In this document: one piece after another, positions 1 through 6,900 of the stretch
Position numbering within the stretch: position 1 is the first letter of the stretch
Layout of the letters: each line of letters starts with the position of its first letter
NCBI GenBank assembly: GCA_023230245.1
Contig: JALNXT010000078.1
Coordinates: forward strand, 1 to 6,965
Direction: 5' to 3'
DNA length: 6,965 nt
DNA from: Candidatus Cloacimonadota bacterium
Lineage (GTDB): Bacteria > Cloacimonadota > Cloacimonadia > Cloacimonadales > Cloacimonadaceae
Position numbers and translations under genes: made by a program
Notes under the pieces: generated by a model
Told to the model about the DNA's origin: nothing
Database searches by the model: none
The model's input: the letters and a program-made list of their open reading frames with translations, nothing else

Positions 1-680
1 ATCCCTTGCAAGCTACAATTACGGTCGAGGGACATGACAATAGCTATTCCATAGTGGAAACAGACCCCACCCACGGTGATTTCTATCGCTACCTTAGCCC
101 GGGAACCTATAACCTCACTTTCACCGCCAGCGGTTATCCTACTAAAACCGTGAATGGCGTGGTGGTGAATGCCAATACCAAAACTCCTTTGGATGTAATC
201 TTGGGTGAACTTCCACACACACAGAGCATTAGTCTTATGCCGGGCTGGAACATGTTGAGCTTCAATATAGACTTAGGCTCAAATGATTACAGCAGTATCT
301 TCGGCGGCAACCTGCTACAAATTAAAGACATGCACCAAACCTACGCACCTGCTATGGCAACGCATTTCAATACTCTTCCATCCGTAGCAAGTGCAGCAGG
401 ATATTGGGTTAACAACAGCAGTTCCGCCGCTCTTAGTGTGCAGGGAACGCTACTTAGCACCAGCAACCATCCTCAGTCTTTAGTTACAGGATGGAATTTG
501 GTTTCATACTTGCCGGATACTGCTTTGAGCATCAGTGCAGCCCTGACATCTATCTATGCTAATGTGCTGGAAGTGCGGGATATGACAAGCTCTTCAATAG
601 GTGGAACCCTTACCACTATGGTTCCCGGAAAAGCATACTGGGTAAAAGTGTCTGCTCCCTGCAGCCTCGTTTATCCCTGA
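1..680 (+). CDS. C-terminal part of a secreted multidomain protein (carboxypeptidase-regulatory-like domain plus two GWN/YWV modules); 5' end outside window
   Basis: The reading frame is open from the left edge (first whole codon at 3) and stops with TGA at 678-680, leaving about 225 visible residues. There is no convincing start, so the gene begins upstream. Nucleotides about 3-208 encode a small beta-sandwich like the carboxypeptidase regulatory (transthyretin-like) domain: ATITVEGHD, then GDFYRYLSPGTYNLTF and a GYPTKT turn. This type often follows the catalytic domain of secreted M14 zinc carboxypeptidases in FCB-group bacteria, so the missing part could be such an enzyme (inference). Two related modules follow. 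The first starts at GWNMLSF (about 243) and ends near GYWVNN; the second starts at GWNLVSY (about 489) and ends with KAYWVKV close to the stop. They look like an internal duplication. The product is probably exported, but the signal peptide would lie outside the window. It converges with the minus-strand transporter gene 130 bp away. The exact function is unknown. Confidence 0.75.
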   Translation, partial: PLQATITVEGHDNSYSIVETDPTHGDFYRYLSPGTYNLTFTASGYPTKTVNGVVVNANTKTPLDVILGELPHTQSISLMPGWNMLSFNIDLGSNDYSSIFGGNLLQIKDMHQTYAPAMATHFNTLPSVASAAGYWVNNSSSAALSVQGTLLSTSNHPQSLVTGWNLVSYLPDTALSISAALTSIYANVLEVRDMTSSSIGGTLTTMVPGKAYWVKVSAPCSLVYP

Positions 681-708
681 TATAAATAACCTCGTCACAT
701 AAGATACA

Positions 709-750
709 AAAGGGGCGGGATCTATTCCTGCCCTTTCTTTGTTTCATTTT
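709..750. terminator. Bidirectional rho-independent terminator between convergent genes
   Basis: Left arm 709-719 (AAAGGGGCGGG) pairs with right arm 727-736 (CCTGCCCTTT), with one bulged G, one G-T pair and a 7-nt loop. On the plus strand the stem is followed by a T-rich run (737-750). On the minus strand the stem ends in CCCCTTTT. It lies 28 bp past the stop of the left gene and about 60 bp past the stop of the transporter, so it can serve both convergent transcripts. Function is inferred from structure and position. Confidence 0.65.
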
Positions 751-754
751 TACC

Positions 755-781
755 ACCGAGAACACCGAACTCACCGAAAGA
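755..781. repeat. Three imperfect 9-nt direct repeats (ACCGANNNN)
   Basis: Three back-to-back 9-mers are visible: ACCGAGAAC (755-763), ACCGAACTC (764-772) and ACCGAAAGA (773-781). They sit in the convergent gap just beyond the terminator hairpin. No reading frame links them to either gene. Their role is unknown; they resemble short ACC(G/A)NNG-type intergenic repeats I recall from other environmental bacteria, but I cannot check this here. Confidence 0.5.
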
Positions 782-809
782 GGGTGAATAGAACTCTGAT
801 CTCATGCAG

Positions 810-2069
810 TTACAGCAGGATATCTGGAACTTTTTTAATGCGTTTATAATCGCTATAGCTAATGATGGATGCCCAAGCCAAGAAACCCGCTGCGACGATG
901 AATACCGCAGTAATATTAAACACCCTTAGCAGGGTAAAGCCAAGAATGGGGGCGATTAAGCCACGGATTCCGGTCATGGTAACGTGCACACTCTGGTACA
1001 TGCCGGCATCTTCTTTGCCGGCAAAATAGATGGAACTCATATTCCAGGAAACGTTCACCGCTGCCATCGCTATCCCAAAGATGAAGTAGGCTACAAATAC
1101 AATTACCACTGGGATAATGCCATCTCCCGCCCATAATGACGAAGCCACAAAGAGCAAGGGAAAGACCATCAGAATGGCAAAGCTGCGGCTGATGAACTTA
1201 AAGGGGTGCATGCGGTCGTGGATTTTACCGATCATGGGAGATAGCAAAAGCATCCCCACCTGAGACAAGATGCCTTTGGCAAGGAAGTTATTGGTATAGC
1301 TAAGATGGAGCTTATCCACCAGATAGATGGGGATGATGGGCTGCATCATGATAAAGCCCATGCCATAAATGGAGAAACTGCGCTCGAAAGCAGCAAAGGG
1401 TTTGTTTTCTTTTAATAGAGTAAGGGTGCGCTTGATGGGATCCAGCAGTTGGGTTCTCATTGATACTTTTGCAGTGTCTTTGATACCGATAGGGTCTTGG
1501 ATGCGAATCATGGAGAGCACCGCACAACTGATAAAGCCGCAAAACCCCGTCCCTACCAGTATCCAACGAAAGCTTTGCTCATGTATATCCAACATCCTGC
1601 CTGCCACAAAGGTAACGGCGATGGAGATAAGCATCCCCAGACTTAAGGTATAGCCAAATACTTTTGCCCGACGGCTGGCATCTATATTCTTCTGATAAAT
1701 GCTGTTCTGTGCAGGGATAAGCAGAGAGTTAGCGGAAAATAGCAATCCCAATAAAACCATGTATTCATTCATGCTAACAATCCAGATGGCATACACCAAA
1801 CTGAGGCGCCCCACAATGCCAGCCAGCAAGAAATAACGTGATTTGTGGCTGGATTTCTCGAATATTCTGCCCCACCAGATGGAAAGGAAATTGGAGATAG
1901 GCCAGATCATCGTCATCAGCATTAGCTGCCAATCCTGGGCGTGAAGCGCCTTACGGGCAATAATGTCCTGAGTTTGACCAAGGCTTTGCACCACCCCATT
2001 AAATAAAGCTGCAACAAGCAGTAAGATGGTGCTGTGTTTCTCTATGGGACTTAGATTCTTAAGACGCAA
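810..2069 (-). CDS. Major facilitator superfamily (MFS) transporter, 12-helix type, substrate unknown
   Basis: This is an integral inner-membrane carrier of 419 residues, the usual size for the superfamily. The protein is a series of hydrophobic helices in two halves separated by a charged cytoplasmic loop (roughly residues 188-230, around RIQDPIGIKDTAKVS and LLDPIKRTLTLLKENK). Each half has a motif-A-like loop after its second helix: GRIFEKSSHKSR at about 67-78, and GKIHDRMHPF at about 281-290. The frame is open upstream to a GTG at 2222 (470 residues). I prefer the TTG at 2069 because AAGGAG lies 6 nt before it, the first helix then begins near residue 13, and the extra 51 residues (rich in Tyr, Ser, Thr and Asp) look non-coding. 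An ATG at 2129 is a third option but has no clear binding site. The stop is TAA at 810-812. The gene is divergent from trmFO. Substrate (drug, sugar, peptide or other) cannot be told from the sequence. Confidence 0.85.
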   Translation of the reverse strand: MRLKNLSPIEKHSTILLLVAALFNGVVQSLGQTQDIIARKALHAQDWQLMLMTMIWPISNFLSIWWGRIFEKSSHKSRYFLLAGIVGRLSLVYAIWIVSMNEYMVLLGLLFSANSLLIPAQNSIYQKNIDASRRAKVFGYTLSLGMLISIAVTFVAGRMLDIHEQSFRWILVGTGFCGFISCAVLSMIRIQDPIGIKDTAKVSMRTQLLDPIKRTLTLLKENKPFAAFERSFSIYGMGFIMMQPIIPIYLVDKLHLSYTNNFLAKGILSQVGMLLLSPMIGKIHDRMHPFKFISRSFAILMVFPLLFVASSLWAGDGIIPVVIVFVAYFIFGIAMAAVNVSWNMSSIYFAGKEDAGMYQSVHVTMTGIRGLIAPILGFTLLRVFNITAVFIVAAGFLAWASIISYSDYKRIKKVPDILL

Positions 2070-2075
2070 GCTGTT

Positions 2076-2081
2076 CTCCTT
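2076..2081 (-). promoter_or_regulatory. Ribosome binding site that decides the transporter start
   Basis: On the minus strand AAGGAG (2081-2076) is followed by 6 nt (AACAGC) and then TTG at 2069-2067. This is a near-ideal Shine-Dalgarno sequence and spacing. The longer start candidates at 2222 (GTG) and 2129 (ATG) have nothing comparable. Confidence 0.65.
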
Positions 2082-2130
2082 AATATTGAGCAAAATTCTG
2101 GTGGTGTAGGTTTTTGTCAATGGTGGCATT

Positions 2131-2158
2131 ATTGGGCTGCCAATCTCCGAATTGGCAG
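2131..2158. promoter_or_regulatory. Perfect inverted repeat in the divergent transporter/trmFO gap; possible operator or leader hairpin
   Basis: CTGCCAAT (2137-2144) and ATTGGCAG (2151-2158) form a perfect 8-bp inverted repeat around a 6-nt centre. A third half-site, ATTGG at 2131-2135, can pair instead with CCAAT at 2140-2144, so two mutually exclusive hairpins are possible. The repeat lies 62-89 bp upstream of the preferred transporter start. A TTGACA (minus strand, 2120-2115) sits between repeat and gene and could be a -35 element, but the matching -10 (AATTTT, 2097-2092) is poor. Regulation of the transporter is inferred only. Confidence 0.4.
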
Positions 2159-2278
2159 TGATAGCGTAGCTGTCATCGTAGTATTCTCCGCATGCTGTGG
2201 AAATCGAAGTTTGCCACCCCACACAAGCTAACGGAAATCGCTTGACTAATGGACTGCCTTTTTAGCATGGTATAGCTT

Positions 2279-3589
2279 ATGAAAAAAGAAATAACGATCA
2301 TCGGTGGTGGCTTGGCAGGCTGTGAAGCAGCACTCTATCTGGCGGAAGCAGGCTGGCAGGTGCAGCTTTTTGAGATGCGCCCGGAAACCAAGACACCTGC
2401 GCACCAAAGCCCCTACTTGGCAGAACTGGTATGTAGTAACTCGCTTAAATCCACCCGGTTGGACACAGCTTCGGGATTGCTGAAAGCGGAGATGAACGCC
2501 CTTGGCGGGCACTTGTTGAAGATAGCAGAAGCTTGCAGCGTTCCCGCAGGACACGCTTTGGCGGTGAACCGCGAACTATTTGCCCAAAAGGTGGAAGAGA
2601 CGGTGGCAGGGCATGCCAAGATCAGCATTATCCGCAAGGAAATTACGGAAATTCCCAGTGGCATCGCTATTCTCGCTACGGGACCCCTAACCTCAGACGC
2701 AATGATGCACACTCTCAGTAGTGCTTTGGGCGGAGAACACCTGTATTTCTTTGATGCCATAGCACCTATAGTGGACGCTTCAACTATTGACTACACGAAA
2801 GTATATAAGAAAGATCGCTATGATAAGGGCGATGCCGATTATCTGAACTGCGCCCTGAATAAAGAGGAATATTACCACTTTGTGGATGCCTTGATGGCAG
2901 GGGAAAAACACGAGGCACACGAATTTGAAAATGAATTCTTTGCGGGAGTTAAATTCAGCTTTTACGAGAACTGCATCCCCATTGAAGAGCTGGCAAGACG
3001 TGGAAAAGATACGCTGCGCCACGGCGTAATGAAACCCATGGGACTGGAAACACCAGAGGGTAAGAAACCATTTGCGGTGCTACAGCTAAGAGTGGAAAAT
3101 GCAGGTTGCACGGCATACAATCTGGTGGGCTGCCAAACGATGTTGCGTTATGGTGTGCAGAAGGATATATTTAGGTTGCTTCCGGGCTTGGAAAATGCAG
3201 AATTCCTGCGCTATGGCTCGGTGCACAGAAATGCTTTCCTGAATTCCCCCGCTGTGTTGAATCCAGATTTTAGCTTCGCCCAATTACCCCAGCTTTATCT
3301 GGCAGGTCAGTTAGCAGGAGTGGAAGGATATGTGGAATGCATTGCCAGTGGTTTATTGGTGGCAAAATGTATCTCTGAAGGGCTGGGTCTATTACCGGAA
3401 GAGACGATCCTGGGTCAGCTTTGGAGGCATCTCTGCTATCCCAAGGAAGGCAAGTTTCAGCCGATGAATGCGAACTTTGGCATCCTCCCACGGCTGGAAA
3501 ATGAACCCAGAGATAAAAAAGAGAAGAAACAGAGATATTCCGAAAGATCACTGGAGGCTATGAAAGTGAGCTTGAGTGGCAAAGAGTGA
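2279..3589 (+). CDS. trmFO: Methylenetetrahydrofolate--tRNA-(uracil-54-C5)-methyltransferase, FADH2-oxidizing (TrmFO)
   Basis: This cytoplasmic flavoenzyme makes ribothymidine at position 54 of the tRNA T-loop, using the methylene group of 5,10-methylenetetrahydrofolate and reduced FAD rather than S-adenosylmethionine. The 436-residue length fits the family (about 435-445). The N-terminus has the dinucleotide-binding fingerprint GGGLAGCEAA (9-18) followed by the acidic residue of FEMRP at 32. The family signature ELVCSNSLKS (49-58) contains Cys52, and ENCIPIEELARRGKDTLR contains Cys232; these match the two redox-active cysteines described for the Bacillus enzyme. Further family blocks are MKPMGLETPEG, QLRVENA, NLVGCQTMLRYG, YLAGQLAGVEGYVE (second FAD-binding region) and FQPMNANFG near the C-terminus. 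The start is fixed: an in-frame TAG lies 6 bp upstream (2273-2275) and the Rossmann motif begins at residue 5. No Shine-Dalgarno sequence is visible before the ATG, unlike its neighbours. TTGACT at 2242-2247 is a possible -35, with only weak -10 candidates. Confidence 0.97.
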   Translation: MKKEITIIGGGLAGCEAALYLAEAGWQVQLFEMRPETKTPAHQSPYLAELVCSNSLKSTRLDTASGLLKAEMNALGGHLLKIAEACSVPAGHALAVNRELFAQKVEETVAGHAKISIIRKEITEIPSGIAILATGPLTSDAMMHTLSSALGGEHLYFFDAIAPIVDASTIDYTKVYKKDRYDKGDADYLNCALNKEEYYHFVDALMAGEKHEAHEFENEFFAGVKFSFYENCIPIEELARRGKDTLRHGVMKPMGLETPEGKKPFAVLQLRVENAGCTAYNLVGCQTMLRYGVQKDIFRLLPGLENAEFLRYGSVHRNAFLNSPAVLNPDFSFAQLPQLYLAGQLAGVEGYVECIASGLLVAKCISEGLGLLPEETILGQLWRHLCYPKEGKFQPMNANFGILPRLENEPRDKKEKKQRYSERSLEAMKVSLSGKE

Positions 3590-3659
3590 TTGCATTGAGC
3601 ATTTTGCCATTTCTAAATAAGTGGAAAAGTGAATGAACTGTCTTGCCATAAGGCTTCCC

Positions 3660-3763
3660 TGCTTATCCGAAACGGGATTCATCGGGATCTGATCGGGATC
3701 TCATCGGGATGAAACCCGTTCGGATCCCCACCAGTACAGGATCAGAACGGCTTCGGATAAGCA
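3660..3763. repeat. 104-bp palindromic multi-hairpin element with 11-nt direct repeats
   Basis: The ends form a perfect 12-bp inverted repeat, TGCTTATCCGAA (3660-3671) and TTCGGATAAGCA (3752-3763). Inside are two further stems, each with one mismatch: AACGGGATTCATC (3671-3683) with GATGAAACCCGTT (3708-3720), and CCGTTCGGATCC (3716-3727) with GGATCAGAACGG (3739-3750). The two inner stems share 3716-3720, so they compete or breathe at the junction. The loop of the first stem holds a tandem array in which CGGGAT recurs at 3673, 3683, 3694 and 3705 (periods 10, 11, 11). The fold is that of a three-way junction. It could be a REP/BIME-like or MITE-like repeat, a protein-binding array, or a structured RNA in the trmFO 3' region. 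No transposase or clear target duplication is seen. Confidence 0.65.
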
Positions 3764-3790
3764 AGAAAGATGCAATTCAATAGGCATTGC

Positions 3791-3820
3791 CTTTCATGCT
3801 AAACGAGTTAGCATGTAAAG
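3791..3820. other. Stable hairpin upstream of the nuclease gene
   Basis: CATGCTAA (3795-3802) and TTAGCATG (3808-3815) pair perfectly around the loop ACGAG. The stem extends by CTTT (3791-3794) with AAAG (3817-3820), skipping one bulged T. The downstream sequence is not T-rich on the plus strand, so this is not a textbook terminator. It lies 101 bp before the nuclease start and could be an operator, a leader structure or a weak trmFO terminator. Confidence 0.4.
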
Positions 3821-3904
3821 ATACATTTATGGAACGTTTCTTGTATGTTAGTATTTTCCCCAAGTGTAAAATTAACGCTATGGGAAAGATGATACTGTGA
3901 TACT

Positions 3905-3911
3905 AAAGGAG
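3905..3911 (+). promoter_or_regulatory. Ribosome binding site of the secreted nuclease gene
   Basis: AAAGGAG at 3905-3911 is followed by 9 nt and then ATG at 3921. Together with the signal peptide that follows directly, it fixes the start of the gene. Confidence 0.8.
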
Positions 3912-3920
3912 TAATAGACG

Positions 3921-6900
3921 ATGAAACGCATGATATTATTGGCACTCGTCCTGCTGGCTTTTGGGCTGGTTTGGGGGCAGACAACACTAGTTAACGAGAA
4001 CATCCAAAGCTGGACAAATAGAGGTTCTTACGGAAACTACACGCAGACAATCCCTGCTGGCACGGTTTCCATGACAGACTGCATTGTGGCGAATGCTGCA
4101 TCTGCTACAGGCACAGGTTCTGCCGGACGTGCTCAGATGAAGGCAAGCACGGGTATAATAGTGTTTCCTGCCTTGCCCTCTGTAGGAAATGTTGAGTTTC
4201 ATCTCGCTGCTGGAGGAGCAGGAAGAACGTTATTATTAGAATCACTTAGTGGATCTACATGGACTACGATAACCACTTTTAGTGGTATCGGCACAACCGG
4301 CACAACCTTCTATTATGACGTAAACAGCAGTGTCTCCACTACTCTTAGATTGGTAACAGAAAGCAACCCTATATACGTGCATGATATTATCATAAAAGAC
4401 TATACAAGCTCAACCCCTACATTGGCAGTTCTTTCTACAGTTATAGCCAGTACTATAACCAGCAGCTCTGCTATCAGTGGTGGAACAATTAGCTCTGATG
4501 GCGGTTCATCCGTTACTGCCCGTGGTGTCTGTTGGAATACTGCTATTAATCCTATATCAACTGGTAGCCATACAACCGATGGTAGTGGTACAGGTACTTT
4601 CGTGAGCAATCTAACTGGCCTCACTGCTGAAACCATCTATTATTATCGTGCCTATGCCACAAACGCTCAAGGCACATCTTATGGCGAGGAATATAGCTTT
4701 AGCACCAGCGGTAATTCTCCCCCGGCTGTTCCTACCGCGATTGCAGCAACCAGCATTGGGGTAAACTCCTTTACCGCCAATTGGAATGCTGCCACGGGAG
4801 CCACAAGCTACAGGCTTGATGTTTCAGCCTTCTCCTCATTTTCCCCCTTATTAAGCAGCTACAGCGATCTTACCGTAAATACTACCAGCCAAGCAGTTAG
4901 TGGGCTTAGTGCCAATACTACTTACTATTACAGAGTTCGGGCTTACAATACAAACGGCACCAGTGCCAACTCTAACATCATCAGTGCAAAAACATTGGCT
5001 GGAGATGCCTTCAATGGCTATTACAACCCCGTGATTGGGCTAAGCGGAACGGCACTAAAAACAGGCTTACACGATCTGATCGATAGCAATACTTATTCCA
5101 ACTATGATGGAGCTAAAACCTTTCTTTTCCAAACTCTCGATAACGTGGGTGGCGTAGTCCGCTGCGTTTACACCGGGCAGGATTACCCCATCAGCGGTTC
5201 TTACAATGGCAGCAGCAGCCCCAATACTGAGCACACTTATGCTCAAAGCTGGTTTGGCACATCCGAAGCCTCTACAAAGAAAGCAGATGTGCATCACCTG
5301 TTTGTTACCAACAGTAATGTTAATTCTTCCCGTGGCAATTTACCTTTTGACGTAGTAACCAACGCTTCCAATACCTACTCTTATGCCAATGGTTATGTCA
5401 GTAAGAGAGGAACGAATGCTTCCGGTAAAACCGTTTTCGAGCCATCCGATCAACATAAGGGCAACCTTGCCCGCGCCTTGCTTTATTTTAATGTCCGCTA
5501 TAATATGACTCTTTCTCAAGGTGGGGTGGATATGCTAAGTAGGCTTATAGAGTGGCATAATGCCGACCCTGTAAATCCCGATGAACTTACCCGTAATACG
5601 GCAGTTTATGGTCATCAGGGTAACCGTAATCCCTTTGTGGATCATCCTGAATATGTCGCCTCCATCTGGGGTGGTGCCGCTGCATCAACAGTGGTGCAGT
5701 TCAATCCTGCCAGTGCTATTGTGAATGAAGCAGATGGCACGGTAACCCTAACAGTGCAAATCTTGAATCCCAGCGCCACTGCTACAACTGCTCAAATAGC
5801 TTTAACCGATGGCAGCGCCAGTGATGTAGGCAATTTTGCCACTCGCTATATTACCTTCCCTGCGAACAGCAGCACTAACCAAACAATAAGCGTTACCATT
5901 ACCGATGACAGCATCTTGGAAGGCACAGAAACCTTGATCTTCTCACTTGTTAATGTAAGCGGAGGCAATAGCGCAGTAGCGGGTAATTATAATAGTTTCA
6001 ATCTCGATATAGAAGATAACGACATCCCTACTCCCGTTGCCACAGCAGCCACAAATATTGATTTCACCAGCTTCACGGCAAACTGGAATGCTGCGGCAGG
6101 TATTACGGACTATATGTTCGACCTCTCCACTGCTTCTAATTTCAGCAGCTTTGTTTCCGGCTATGAGAACTTGGCTCTTAGCGCTACCTCTTTGGCAATC
6201 AGTGGCTTAACTGCAGGGACAAACTATTATTACAGGGTAAAATCTGTTTACAACGAAAGCGAAGGTGCTTATTCCAACACTATTAGTACTTCTACAAGCG
6301 CCATTGTGGTTATAGACGTACCTGTAGCTACTGCTGCAACGGCTGTTTCCCATGAAGGCTTTACCGCCCGTTGGGACGCCGTTAGCGGAGCCGATAACTA
6401 TCGTCTGGATGTGTTTAGCGGTAGCGGCGGTACAGCTACAGATTTACTTATCAGTGAATATGTGGAAGGAAGCAGCAATAACAAATATTTGGAAATATAC
6501 AACGGCACAGGAGCAAATGTAGATTTAACCAATTACCAGCTAAAACTCTATCCCAATGGGGCTGTTGCACCCTACAGTACGAATACACTTGAAGGGATAC
6601 TTGCCAATGGTGCTTGCGTTGTTTATCGTAATAGCGGTGCCGTTTTAACTTTACCGGGAGGGGTTACAGCCATTTCAAGCACTGCTACTAACTTTAATGG
6701 CAATGACGCGGTGGAGTTGTATAAAGTATCTCCTGCCGGATCGGTAGATATCTTTGGCAAGATTGGACAAGACCCAGGCACAGCTTGGGTGTCAACACCA
6801 CTCACAACTTTGAATAAAACATTGCGTAGAAAAAGCACTGTATTAAGCGGTGTTACCGTAAATCCCAGTGCTGGTTTCCCCACCCTAGCAACTGAATGGG

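Larger units (their letters stand above)
3590..3920. other. 331-bp intergenic region with structured DNA, no gene seen
   Basis: I find no credible coding sequence on either strand between trmFO and the nuclease gene. The stretch holds a 104-bp multi-hairpin element (3660-3763), a separate hairpin (3791-3820), an 8-nt tandem repeat TGATACTG/TGATACTA (3890-3905) and the ribosome binding site at 3905-3911. A weak -10-like TAAAAT (3867-3872, preceded by TG) may belong to the promoter of the nuclease gene, but no good -35 lies at the right distance. A strong terminator for trmFO is not obvious unless one of the hairpins serves. Confidence 0.6.

Noticed and set aside
2242..2276. Possible trmFO promoter: TTGACT with TAGCAT or TATAGC
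   Set aside because: Spacings of 15 and 23 nt are both off, and the TATAGC would place the transcript start inside the coding region.
2246..2760. Minus-strand frames antisense to trmFO
   Set aside because: They lie opposite well-conserved trmFO sequence and their products show no recognisable domains.
3577..3609. TGGCAAA/TTTGCCA inverted repeat overlapping the trmFO stop codon, possible terminator
   Set aside because: Only a 7-bp stem with a 19-nt loop and no T-run after it; too weak to call.
3673..3711. CRISPR-like array of short repeats
   Set aside because: The CGGGAT units recur every 10-11 bp with no spacers of CRISPR length and no cas genes; it is a short tandem repeat inside a palindromic element.
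3660..3763. Insertion sequence ends
   Set aside because: No transposase is encoded and I cannot see a target-site duplication directly outside the 12-bp inverted ends; a non-autonomous element stays possible but unproven.
3841..3872. Possible promoter TTGTAT ... TAAAAT for the nuclease gene
   Set aside because: The spacer is 20 nt, too long for a normal sigma-70 promoter, and the -35 match is poor.
4400..4636. Minus-strand frame inside the nuclease gene
   Set aside because: Shadow of the repetitive Thr/Ser-rich coding strand; no ribosome binding site and no recognisable protein family.
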